From the NCBI GenBank assembly GCA_036250195.1, contig JAVHZZ010000008.1:27501-91500 (forward strand): a stretch of 64,000 nucleotides of DNA. Direction: 5' to 3'. Positions 11,666 through 22,541 of the stretch are shown one piece after another (position 1 is the stretch's first letter; the number at the start of each line of letters is the position of its first letter). The notes under the pieces are model-generated. The model ran no database searches and was not told the DNA's origin. It was given only the letters and a program-made list of their open reading frames with translations. The DNA comes from Mixophyes australis (taxonomy: Eukaryota > Chordata > Amphibia > Anura > Limnodynastidae). Both the position numbers and the translations under genes were made by a program.

Positions 11666-11759
11666 TTACTACAACTCTGACTCGTATCAGCTTCGTCTCC
11701 CTGGATGATATAAAGTCTTGGTTAGGACATTAAGCAGTGACCTGGTGACAGCTGGGGCT
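11666..11759. other. Short spacer between the LRR fragment and the CpG block
   Basis: Single-copy-looking sequence with no recognised feature. Confidence 0.4.
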
Positions 11760-12360
11760 GACAACATGCAGCGCGGGGAGCGCACAGGCGGCCGCATCAC
11801 ATCACACGTGATACGGCGCGTCATCACATCACGTGTCCTATTGTGCGGCCGCGTCATCACATCACGTGTCCTATTGTGCGGCCGCGTCATCACATCACGT
11901 GTCCTATTGTTCGGCCCCCAGACCCCGCCCCAGATTGGGGCACTTATAAAACAATAAATTTAAAAACAAAATGTTCTCACAATGTTCCCGGCAACAAGTT
12001 TGGTTTTAGATTCTCGCTGCGATATTTGTTACCAGCTACTAATAAACCGTAATAACCAAGATCACAGGAACCTCCGGTAAGCAGCAGATTCACATAGGAA
12101 ACTGATGTATGATGCACTGGACTCAGCCCCCGCCGGGGACACAGACACAGTCTCCTCCGCTCACACACTAGACTCAGCCCCCGCCGCCTTGACACAGACA
12201 CTGACATGAGCCCCCGCCGCCGCCGCCGCTGCGCACAGTTACCTTTAAGCCGCTTCTCTGCTCACGTGGTGCGCGTCCCACGTGATATCCGCGTCTCGTG
12301 TGATAGGCCGCTCAGCGGGGGGTGGGGCGGTCACAGGAGATCCGCGCCCACTTGAAGCCT
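11760..12360. promoter_or_regulatory. CpG-rich block with repeated CACGTG E-boxes
   Basis: The block is rich in CpG, while most surrounding unique sequence is AT-rich and CpG-poor. A 33-bp unit (gcggccgcgtcatcacatca plus cgtgtcctattgt) is repeated about three times at 11,818-11,920, each copy with a CACGTG E-box. Two more CACGTG sites lie at about 12,264 and 12,279. A (GCC)n stretch lies at 12,210-12,235 and two GC-rich cagcccccgccg blocks at 12,120-12,190. The middle part (11,940-12,110) is AT-richer and contains ttataaaa. This looks like an unmethylated promoter-type island. The transcript it would serve is unknown: the LRR fragment on the minus strand and a telomere-directed RNA are both possible. 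Confidence 0.45.
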
Positions 12361-12444
12361 CTTTAGGTCATCATCGAACTCTGATCAATCCGCCCCTGGA
12401 TGTATCTCTGTAATCTGAGGGAATAACAATAATAAGGTGGGAAG
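12361..12444. repeat. First copy of the array spacer
   Basis: From about 12,391 the sequence cctggatgtatctctgtaat and the following gagggaataacaataataag match the spacers that recur inside the purine array at about 14,077, 15,282 and 16,641. It marks the proximal edge of the higher-order repeat. Confidence 0.75.
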
Positions 12445-15400
12445 GGGTGAGGTACAGAAGAGAGAGGGATGAGGTACAGAAGAGAGAGGGATGAGGTACA
12501 GAAGAGAGAGGGATGAGGTACAGAAGAGAGGGGGATGAGGTACAGAAGAGAGAGGGATGAGGTACAGAAGAGAGGGGGATGAGGTACAGAAGAGAGGAAG
12601 GGATGAGGTACAGAAGAGAGAGGGATGAGGTACAGAAGAGAGGGGGATGAGGTACAGAAGAGGGGGATGAGGTACAGAAGAGAGAGGGATGAGGTATAGA
12701 AGAGAGGAAGGGATGAGGTACAGAAGAGAGAGGGATGAGGTACAGAAGAGAGGGGGATGAGGTACAGAAGAGGGGGATGAGGTACAGAAGAGAGAGGGAT
12801 GAGGTATAGAAGAGAGAGGGATGAGGTACAGAAGAGAGGGGGATGAGGTACAGAAGAGAGAGGGATGAGGTACAGAAGAGAGGGGGATGAGGTACAGAAG
12901 AGAGAGGGATGAGGTACAGAAGAGAGGGGGATGAGGTACAGAAGAGAGGAAGGGATGAGGTACAGAAGAGAGGAAGGGATGAGGTACAGAAGAGAGAGGG
13001 ATGAGGTACAGAAGAGAGGGGGATGAGGTACAGAAGAGGGGGATGAGGTACAGAAGAGAGAGGGATGAGGTATAGAAGAGAGAGGGATGAGGTACAGAAG
13101 AGAGGGGGATGAGGTACAGAAGAGAGAGGGATGAGGTACAGAAGAGAGGGGGATGAGGTACAGAAGAGAGGGGGATGAGGTACAGAAGAGGGGGATGAGG
13201 TACAGAAGAGAGAGGGATGAGGTACAGAAGAGAGAGGGATGAGGTACAGAAGAGAGGGGGATGAGGTACAGAAGAGAAGGGGATGAGGTACAGAAGAGGG
13301 GGATGAGGTACAGAAGAGAGGGGGATGAGGTACAGAAGAGAGGGGGATGAGGTACAGAAGAGAGGGGGATGAGGTACAGAAGAGAGAGGGATGAGGTACA
13401 GAAGAGAGAGGGATGAGGTACAGAAGAGAGGGGGATGAGGTACAGAAGAGAGGGGGATGAGGTACAGAAGAGAGAGGGATGAGGTACAGAAGAGAGGGGG
13501 ATGAGGTACAGAAGAGGGGGATGAGGTACAGAAGAGAGAGGGATGAGGTATAGAAGAGAGAGGGATGAGGTACAGAAGAGAGGGGGATGAGGTACAGAAG
13601 AGAGAGGGATGAGGTACAGAAGAGAGGGGGATGAGGTACAGAAGAGAGGGGGATGAGGTACAGAAGAGGGGGATGAGGTACAGAAGAGAGAGGGATGAGG
13701 TACAGAAGAGAGGGGGATGAGGTACAGAAGAGAAGGGGATGAGGTACAGAAGAGGGGGATGAGGTACAGAAGAGAGGGGGATGAGGTACAGAAGAGAGAG
13801 GGATGAGGTACAGAAGAGAGGGGGATGAGGTACAGAAGAGAGAGGGATGAGGTACAGAAGAGAGAGGGATGAGGTACAGAAGAGAGGGGGATGAGGTACA
13901 GAAGAGAGGGGGATGAGGTACAGAAGAGAGAGGGATGAGGTACAGAAGAGGGGGATGAGGTACAGAAGAGAGAGGGATGAGGTACAGAAGAGAGGGGGAT
14001 GAGGTACAGAAGAGAGGGGGATGAGGTACAGAAGAGAGAGGGATGGGGAAGAGTTAGGGTTAGGATGTCCTCTCCACCCCTGGATGTATCTCTGTAATCT
14101 GAGGGAATAACAATAATAAGGTGGGAAGGGATGAGGTACAGAAGAGAGGGGGATGAGGTACAGAAGAGAGAGGAAGGGGTGAGGTACAGAAGAGAGAGGG
14201 ATGAGGTACAGAAGAGAGAGGGGTACGGTACAGAAGAGAGAGGGATGAGGTACAGAAGAGAGAGGGATGAGGTACAGAAGAGAGGGGGATGAGGTACAGA
14301 AGAGAGAGGGATGAGGTACAGAAGAGAGGGGGATGAGGTACAGAAGAGAGGGGGATGAGGTACAGAAGAGAGAGGGATGAGGTACAGAAGAGAGGGGGAT
14401 GAGGTACAGAAGAGAGAGGAAGGGGTGAGGTACAGAAGAGAGAGGGATGAGGTACAGAAGAGAGAGGGGTACGGTACAGAAGAGAGAGGGATGAGGTACA
14501 GAAGAGAGAGGGATGAGGTACAGAAGAGAGGGGGATGAGGTACAGAAGAGAGAGGGATGAGGTACAGAAGAGAGAGGGATGAGGTACAGAAGAGAGGGGG
14601 ATGAGGTACAGAAGAGAGGGGGATGAGGTACAGAAGAGAGAGGGATGAGGTACAGAAGAGAGGGGGATGAGGTACAGAAGAGAGAGGGATGAGGTACAGA
14701 AGAGAGGGGGATGAGGTACAGAAGAGAGGGGGATGAGGTACAGAAGAGAGAGGGATGAGGTACAGAAGAGAGGGGGATGAGGTACAGAAGAGAGAGGAAG
14801 GGGTGAGGTACAGAAGAGAGAGGGATGAGGTACAGAAGAGAGAGGGGTACGGTACAGAAGAGAGAGGGATGAGGTACAGAAGAGAGAGGGATGAGGTACA
14901 GAAGAGAGGGGGATGAGGTACAGAAGAGAGAGGGATGAGGTACAGAAGAGAGAGGGATGAGGTACAGAAGAGAGGGGGATGAGGTACAGAAGAGAGAGGG
15001 ATGAGGTACAGAAGAGAGAGGGATGAGGTACAGAAGAGAGGGGGATGAGGTACAGAAGAGAGGGGGATGAGGTACAGAAGAGAGGGGGATGAGGTACAGA
15101 AGAGAGAGGGATGAGGTACAGAAGAGAGGGGGATGAGATACAGAAGAGAGAGGGATGAGGTACAGAAGAGAGGGGGATGAGGTACAGAAGAGAGGGGGAT
15201 GAGGTACAGAAGAGAGGAAGGGATGAGGTACAGAAGAGAGAGGGATGGGGAAGAGTTAGGGTTAGGATGTCCTCTCCGACCCTGGATGTATCTCTGTAAT
15301 CTGAGGGAATAACAATAATAAGGTGGGAAGGGATGAGGTACAGAAGAGAGGGGGATGAGGTACAGAAGAGAGAGGAAGGGGTGAGGTACAGAAGAGAGAG

Positions 15401-16855
15401 GGATGAGGTACAGAAGAGAGAGGGGTACGGTACAGAAGAGAGAGGGATGAGGTACAGAAGAGAGAGGGATGAGGTACAGAAGAGAGGGGGATGAGGTACA
15501 GAAGAGAGAGGGATGAGGTACAGAAGAGAGGGGGATGAGGTACAGAAGAGAGGGGGATGAGGTACAGAAGAGAGGGGGATGAGGTACAGAAGAGAGAGGG
15601 ATGAGGTACAGAAGAGAGGGGGATGAGGTACAGAAGAGAGAGGAAGGGGTGAGGTACAGAAGAGAGAGGGATGAGGTACAGAAGAGAGAGGGGTACGGTA
15701 CAGAAGAGAGAGGGATGAGGTACAGAAGAGAGAGGGATGAGGTACAGAAGAGAGGGGGATGAGGTACAGAAGAGAGAGGGATGAGGTACAGAAGAGAGAG
15801 GGATGAGGTACAGAAGAGAGGGGGATGAGGTACAGAAGAGAGGGGGATGAGGTACAGAAGAGAGAGGGATGAGGTACAGAAGAGAGGGGGATGAGGTACA
15901 GAAGAGAGAGGGATGAGGTACAGAAGAGAGGGGGATGAGGTACAGAAGAGAGGGGGATGAGGTACAGAAGAGAGAGGGATGAGGTACAGAAGAGAGGGGG
16001 ATGAGGTACAGAAGAGAGAGGAAGGGGTGAGGTACAGAAGAGAGAGGGATGAGGTACAGAAGAGAGAGGGGTACGGTACAGAAGAGAGAGGGATGAGGTA
16101 CAGAAGAGAGAGGGATGAGGTACAGAAGAGAGGGGGATGAGGTACAGAAGAGAGAGGGATGAGGTACAGAAGAGAGAGGGATGAGGTACAGAAGAGAGGG
16201 GGATGAGGTACAGAAGAGAGAGGAAGGGGTGAGGTACAGAAGAGAGAGGGATGAGGTACAGAAGAGAGAGGGGTACGGTACAGAAGAGAGAGGGATGAGG
16301 TACAGAAGAGAGAGGGATGAGGTACAGAAGAGAGGGGGATGAGGTACAGAAGAGAGAGGGATGAGGTACAGAAGAGAGAGGGATGAGGTACAGAAGAGAG
16401 GGGGATGAGGTACAGAAGAGAGGGGGATGAGGTACAGAAGAGAGGGGGATGAGGTACAGAAGAGAGAGGGATGAGGTACAGAAGAGAGGGGGATGAGATA
16501 CAGAAGAGAGAGGGATGAGGTACAGAAGAGAGGGGGATGAGGTACAGAAGAGAGGGGGATGAGGTACAGAAGAGAGGAAGGGATGAGGTACAGAAGAGAG
16601 AGGGATGGGGAAGAGTTAGGGTTAGGATGTCCTCTCCGACCCTGGATGTATCTCTGTAATCTGAGGGAATAACAATAATAAGGTGGGAAGGGATGAGGTA
16701 CAGAAGAGAGGGGGATGAGGTACAGAAGAGAGAGGAAGGGGTGAGGTACAGAAGAGAGAGGGATGAGGTACAGAAGAGAGAGGGGTACGGTACAGAAGAG
16801 AGAGGGATGAGGTACAGAAGAGAGAGGAAGGGGTGAGGTACAGAAGAGAGAGGGC
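12445..16855. repeat. 22-bp purine-rich minisatellite with higher-order structure
   Basis: About 4.4 kb (roughly 200 copies) of gatgaggtacagaagagaga plus gg, with 18-, 20-, 22- and 24-bp variants. The + strand is nearly all purine except for the gtac core, so triplex-type structure is possible. Spacers of about 87 bp interrupt it at about 14,041-14,130, 15,244-15,330 and 16,604-16,690. These contain gttagggttagg and the cctggatgtatctctgtaat block, giving higher-order periods of about 1.20 and 1.36 kb. Within these, aggaaggggtgaggtac and gagaggggtacggtac variants recur in the same order, so kilobase segments were copied as blocks. No credible coding frame is present. Confidence 0.93.
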
Positions 16856-17615
16856 TGGGAAGGAGATATTTACCAATAAGTACATTGTGCTGAGGAGACC
16901 TGAGCTACATATCACATACACTGTACAGTATACACATAAACTAACAGACACTAAAACATTTTGGAGAAGAATTCAGGGAACGGTCACTTATATACAAATC
17001 TGTGCTAATTAATCATCCTGTGCGATCTTCACCACCTTATGCTAGAAGCAGCCACAACTGATATGAACCACGATCATCTCAATATACAGCACTATGGGGC
17101 ACATTTCTCAATGTTCGTCAAAAATGAAAAATAGTTATCAATCTTTATCGCATGGATAAGGATTGAACTATTTCTCGAATTTATTAAAAACGGATCACAG
17201 AAATAGCAGTTCCGATAAACTGCTGCTTCTGTGATAAAAAAAAATCACACTTACCCCCCTCTTCGGAATGCGCTGTCTCCGGATCTCCTCCTTGTCCTCT
17301 TCATTTTTCTTCATACTAGAATTGCGCATGTGCACAAACATCTCTGCTCTCTCTCTGCAACTATAGTTGCAGAAACAGCGGTGAGTGACAGGGAGGGATC
17401 ATGTGATCCCTCCACACATGTGTTGTCCAGCTCTGCACTTCGGAGCAGAGCTGACAGCACTGAAATTTTTCAATTATGATCACGTACGACAGCTGAAGCT
17501 GGTGTACATTAACATGACAAGTTACCGAAAAAAAAATTTTGAAGTAACTTGTTAAATTGTGGTAGGGAGCAGTCACCTTACTTACCAAAAGCCTACATGT
17601 AGTTTTCAAATTACT
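16856..17615. other. Single-copy spacer with a hairpin
   Basis: No gene is recognised. An imperfect inverted repeat at about 17,192-17,234 (tcacagaaatagcagtt against aaactgctgcttctgtga) and the opening ggggcacatttctcaatg at about 17,096 suggest a MITE remnant, but I cannot define its ends. The short open frames here have no family signature. Confidence 0.4.
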
Positions 17616-18116
17616 TTAACTGCAAAATATAGACTCTGTAGAGTACTTGAGTGTCCACTAGGTGTCAGCGTTACACTGCGCAAGACTATTGTTTAGCTTC
17701 AAAGTTAGTGACTCGTCTTACCTCTTATCGCCCACTGGGTGGCAGTGCTGTCCTGATTACTGCAAGATTGTCGCAAAAGAGTTCCAGCTAAAGGTAAATG
17801 TCTGCTTATACAATGTATTTGAATGGATTTTCTTAATGCAGCAGACTCTTTTATCTTCAATTGATTTCCCCTATTTAACTTGTGTCCCTTATCCTCACTT
17901 TCAGAGCGATTATTTAATTCCAGGACAGCATTAGGGCCTAAATGTTGGGGGCCAGACCATCTCATAAAAAATAAATCTGTTATGTACATTTTCGTCGTGC
18001 AAAATAAACTTAACAGTTGCAATGGATTAAAGACACATAAATGCGAAACTCATCCAGCACATATCATAACGGTTATGCACACTGTTTAACGCCAAATTCC
18101 TCCAGCACAGTGTAAG

Positions 18117-18317
18117 GCTACACACACACTGGAGCGTTTTGGTCCAATAATTGGCAAATCATCCGACATACGTCCATTCGGTTGGAAGTCAGGTTACTGT
18201 GTATAGTGACACGATGGTCGAAAGACGTTCCAAAGGGTCAATTGTCGGCTCATTTGGTTGGTCGTACTGTTTAATATTTTACGACCAATCCACCTAACGA
18301 TCATGTAGTGTGTATAG
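18117..18317. mobile_element. Possible short MITE, copied in all three units
   Basis: The ends gctacacacacact and agtgtgtatag form an imperfect inverted repeat around about 180 bp that contains tttggttggtcgtactg-type sequence. Copies lie at about 20,046-20,246 and 21,969-22,169. A shorter element with similar acacact/agtgtgtac ends is seen at about 57,198-57,265. No target-site duplication was established. Confidence 0.3.
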
Positions 18318-18610
18318 ATTTCCAAACGATCGACAACCAAGTGCTGATAGTTCCTCGAGCTGCGACTCCTTTGGGGGCGTGTGTATGTTAATTTCTGATG
18401 CCTGTACCAGTCCCACGTGGTACGTTGTCCTCACGTCACTCATTTTGTAATTAGGTGTGTATTGCTTATGTCTGCCTCCATAATTACAGCTATGTGTCCC
18501 TTTATTGTACGCTCAATACACATAAATAAAAAGGTTAAATATGTGTTACATTTTTCTGCCTGCATAATTAAATACATTTTTCCCAACCCTAATCCCCCTA
18601 ATATGTCCAC

Positions 18611-18695
18611 AATTCTGACCCAGCTGGGATTTGAACCCTATACCACTTGCATGGTAACACATTGGTTTACTGTGTGTGCTATAGCCAAACTCATG
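18611..18695 (-). repeat. tRNA-like (SINE-type) segment, unit 1
   Basis: The minus strand reads tttggctatagcacaca (A-box-like), then gtggtatagggttcaaatcc (B-box GGTTCAAATCC), at tRNA-like spacing. A complete tRNA cloverleaf is not claimed. It lies beyond the two 5S-like segments in the direction of minus-strand transcription, as one part of a composite. Confidence 0.5.
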
Positions 18696-18889
18696 GTGGT
18701 GCTCCTCTACCAAACGCCTACATGTACTTTCAGTGGAGCAGTGTTGGTCCTATCTCTATACATGTGGCCCCTCCACTTCCTGTTTAAACCCTCCACTTCC
18801 TGATTAAGACCCTCCTCTTCCTGATTAAGCTCCTCCCCTGACATAGACTTATACATATATAAAAAAAAATCTTACAAGCCCTAACCCCC

Positions 18890-18982
18890 TATTCCCAGGT
18901 GGTCTTCCATTCAAGTACTAACCAGGCACAACCGTACATGGCTTCCAAAGTCAAACTTGTTCGGGGTGGTGGGGCTCAAGGT
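18890..18982 (-). pseudogene. Degenerate 5S rRNA-derived segment, unit 1
   Basis: The minus strand retains 5S landmarks: ccaccaccccgaac near the 5' side, tggttagtacttgaatgg (internal C-box region), and accacctgggaata at the end. The middle is heavily diverged and the 3' terminal stem is lost. It is too damaged to act as a 5S gene. Confidence 0.65.
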
Positions 18983-19055
18983 ATTGGTTTAATACTGAAC
19001 TACATCTCTTATACATGTCACCACCAGTATTGTAGGAATCATGAACAAGAGATAA

Positions 19056-19175
19056 AAGCCTGCAGCACCTGGTATTAGAAGGTGGTCTCCCATCCAAGTA
19101 CTAACCAGGCCTGACCCTGCTTGACTTCCAAGATCAGACGAGATTGGGCTTCTTCAGGGTGGTGTGGCTGTAGGT
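19056..19175 (-). pseudogene. 5S rRNA pseudogene, unit 1
   Basis: The minus strand is a full-length 120-nt 5S rRNA homologue. It opens with cctacagccacaccaccctg, carries ctcgtctgatcttggaag and the polymerase III internal control region (gcctggttagtacttggatg), and ends ccaggtgctgcaggc followed by a TTTT terminator. Many differences from the vertebrate 5S consensus I know are C-to-T or G-to-A at CpG positions. The first base and the loop near position 105 (cttctaat) also differ. It is therefore probably a 5S-derived pseudogene or SINE head, although the internal promoter looks usable. Confidence 0.8.
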
Positions 19176-20539
19176 ATTAACTTTATACTGACCTACATCC
19201 CTAACCCTAACCACCCTAACTCTAGCCCTGGGTCAACCCATCACAACATCATAGGGGCTAAATCCAGGAGAGGAAGAGTGGGTTATGGGATCCCACAGCT
19301 GTATATGGTAATGCTTGGGGAATATTGAAGGCTCTATGCAAACTAACGCCAATAACAGTCTTGTGAAAATAAAGCAGCAGAATTCACCTAGACAGATATA
19401 TTGTAGAAGAAGTACTTGCTGGAAATAGCACAGATACAACTGTGCACTGATTATGTAGATCAAAATAACGGACACTATATGGTGATGTTGCAGCGTATAA
19501 GAATATAGCAGGTGTTATTACTTATTGTGAGAGATTTTTGCAAGTTAACTGCAAAGTATTGACACTGTAGAGTACTTGAGTGTCCACTAGGTGTCAGCGT
19601 TACACTGCGCAAGACTATTGTTTAGCTTCAAAGTTAGTGACTCGTCTTACCTCTTATCGCCCACTGGGTGGCAGTGCTGTCCTGATTACTGCAAGATTGT
19701 CGCAAAAGAGTTCCAGCTAAAGGTAAATGTCTGCTTATACAATGTATTTGAATGGATTTTCTTAATGCAGCAGACTCTTTTATCTTCAATTGATTTCCCC
19801 TATTTAACTTGTGTCCCTTATCCTCACTTTCAGAGCGATTATTTAATTCCAGGACAGTATGAGGGCCTAAATGTTGGGGGCCAGACCATCTCATAAAAAA
19901 TAAATCTGTTATGTACATTTTCGTCGTACAAAATAAACTTAACAGTTGCAATGGATTAAAGACACATAAATGCGAAACTCATCCAGCACATATCATAACG
20001 GTTATGCACACTGTTTAACGCCAAATTCCTCCAGCACAGTGTAAGGCTACACACACACTGGAGCGTTTTGGTCCAATAATTGGCAAATCATCCGACATAC
20101 GTCCATTCGGTTGGAAGTCAGGTTACTGTGTATAGTGACACGATGGTCGAAAGACGTTCCAAAGGGTCAATTGTCGGCTCATTTGGTTGGTCGTACTGTT
20201 TAATATTTTACGACCAATCCACCTAACGATCATGTAGTGTGTATAGATTTCCAAACGATCGACAACCAAGTGCTGATAGTTCCTCGAGCTGCGACTCCTT
20301 TGGGGGCGTGTGTATGTTAATTTCTGATGCCTGTACCAGTCCCACGTGGTACGTTGTCCTCACGTCACTCATTTTGTAATTAGGTGTGTATTGCTTATGT
20401 CTGCCTCCATAATTACAGCTATGTGTCCCTTTATTGTACGCTCAATACACATAAATAAAAAGGTTAAATATGTGTTACATTTTTCTGCCTGCATAATTAA
20501 ATACATTTTTCCCAACCCTAATCCCCCTAATATGTCCAC

Positions 20540-20624
20540 AATTCTGACCCAGCTGGGATTTGAACCCTATACCACTTGCATGGTAACACATTGGTTTACT
20601 GTGTGTGCTATAGCCAAACTCATG
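20540..20624 (-). repeat. tRNA-like (SINE-type) segment, unit 2
   Basis: Second copy of the tRNA-like segment, 1,929 bp downstream of the first and with the same B-box match on the minus strand. Confidence 0.5.
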
Positions 20625-20818
20625 GTGGTTCGCCTCTACCAAACGCCTACATGTACTTTCAGTGGAGCAGTGTTGGTCCTATCTCTATACATGTGGCCGC
20701 TCCACTTCCTGTTTAAACCCTCCACTTCCTGATTAAGACCCTCCTCTTCCTGATTAAGCTCCTCCCCTGACATAGACTTATACATATATAAAAAAAAATC
20801 TTACAAGCCCTAACCCCC

Positions 20819-20911
20819 TATTCCCAGGTGGTCTTCCATTCAAGTACTAACCAGGCACAACCGTACATGGCTTCCAAAGTCAAACTTGTTCGGGGTGGTG
20901 GGGCTCAAGGT
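20819..20911 (-). pseudogene. Degenerate 5S rRNA-derived segment, unit 2
   Basis: Copy of the segment at 18,890-18,982, essentially identical and with the same lesions. The damage therefore predates the tandem duplication. Confidence 0.65.
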
Positions 20912-20984
20912 ATTGGTTTAATACTGAACTACATCTCTTATACATGTCACCACCAGTATTGTAGGAATCATGAACAAGAGATAA

Positions 20985-21104
20985 AAGCCTGCAGCACCTG
21001 GTATTAGAAGGTGGTCTCCCATCCAAGTACTAACCAGGCCTGACCCTGCTTGACTTCCAAGATCAGACGAGATTGGGCTTCTTCAGGGTGGTGTGGCTGT
21101 AGGT
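20985..21104 (-). pseudogene. 5S rRNA pseudogene, unit 2
   Basis: Copy of the 120-nt 5S homologue at 19,056-19,175 with the same substitutions, again followed on the minus strand by TTTT. The third tandem unit ends before this region. Confidence 0.8.
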
Positions 21105-22541
21105 ATTAACTTTATACTGACCTACATCCCTAACCCCCCTAACTCTAGCCCTGGGTCAACCCATCACAACATCATAGGGGCTAAATCCAGGAGAGGAAGA
21201 GTGGGTTATGGGATCCCACAGCTGTATATGGTAATGCTTGGGGAATATTGAAGGCTCTATGCAAACTAACGCCAATAACAGTCTTGTGAAAATAAAGCAG
21301 CAGAATTCACCTAGACAGATATATTGTAGAAGAAGTACTTGCTGGAAATAGCACAGATACAACTGTGCACTGATTATGTAGATCAAAATAACGGACACTA
21401 GATGGTGATGTTGCAGCGTATAAGAATATAGCAGGTGTTATTACTTATTGTGAGAGATTTTTGCAAGTTAACTGCAAAGTATTGACACTGTAGAGTACTT
21501 GAGTGTCCACTAGGTGTCAGCGTTACACTGCGCAAGACTATTGTTTAGCTTCAAAGTTAGTGACTCGTCTTACCTCTTATCACCCACTGGGTGGCAGTGC
21601 TGTCCTGATTACTGCAAGATTGTCGCAAAAGAGTTCCAGCTAAAGGTAAATGTCTGCTTATACAATGTATTTGAATGGATTTCCTTAATGCAACAGACTC
21701 TTTTATCTTCAATTAATTTCCCCTATTTAACTTGTGTCCCTTATCCTCACTTTCAGAGCGATTATTTAATTCCAGGACAGCATTAGGGCCTAAATGTTGG
21801 GGGCCAGACCATCTCATAAAAAATAAATCTGTTATGTACATTTTCGTCGTGCAAAATAAGCTTAACAGTTGCAATGGATTAAAGACACATAAATGCGAAA
21901 CTCATCCAGCACATATCATAACGGTTATGCACACTGTTTAACGCCAAATTCCTCCAGCACAGTGTAAGGCTACACACACACTGGAGCGTTTTGGTCCAAT
22001 AATTGGCAAATCATCCGACATACGTCGATTCGGTTGGAAGTCAGGTTACTGTGTATAGTGACACGATGGTCGAAAGACGTTCCAAAGGGTCAATTGTCGG
22101 CTCATTTGGTTGGTCGTACTGTTTAATATTTTACGATCAATCCACCTAACGATTATGTAGTGTGTATAGATTTCCAAACGATCGACAACCAAGTGCTGAT
22201 AGTTCCTCGAGCTGCGACTCCTTTGGGGGCGTGTGTATGTTAATTTCTGATGCCTGTACCAGTCCCACGTGGTGCGGTGTCCTCACGTCACTCATTTTGC
22301 AATTCAGTGCTTCTAGCGGTAAAGCGATAGCACGGGTCTATTGCATTAACCATACTTGCCTACTTCCAGTAGGCGATATCCGGGAGAGGGGTGTGGCTAG
22401 AGGGCAGGGCAAAAATGACGCAATTCAAGGCACCCCGCCCCCTGCCTTTCTCAAGTAAAATGCCGGGACAAAATGATGCGATTCCCGGTGAATCGCGCCA
22501 TTTTAGCAAGTTAATTTCGGGATGTGGGAGAAATGCCAGCT

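Larger units (their letters stand above)
17616..22304. repeat. 1.93-kb unit in 2.4 tandem copies
   Basis: Unit 1 is 17,616-19,544 (1,929 bp), unit 2 is 19,545-21,467 (1,923 bp) and unit 3 is a partial copy, 21,468-22,304 (first 837 bp). By eye only a handful of substitutions and small indels separate the copies, for example at about 17,933, 18,702 and 19,203 in unit 1 and their counterparts. The 6-bp length difference lies in the ccctaacccta stretch at about 19,202. Unit 3 stops abruptly after attttgcaatt. Identity this high means recent duplication or an assembly artefact. Each full unit holds a possible MITE, a tRNA-like segment and two 5S-rRNA-derived segments. Confidence 0.95.

Noticed and set aside
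4101..16855. CRISPR-like array interpretation of short regular repeats
   Set aside because: The repeats are contiguous minisatellite or satellite monomers without unique spacers, and the locus is vertebrate.
19056..19175. Functional 5S rRNA gene
   Set aside because: The internal promoter and TTTT end remain, but numerous substitutions across stems and a changed 3' region fit a pseudogene or SINE head better.
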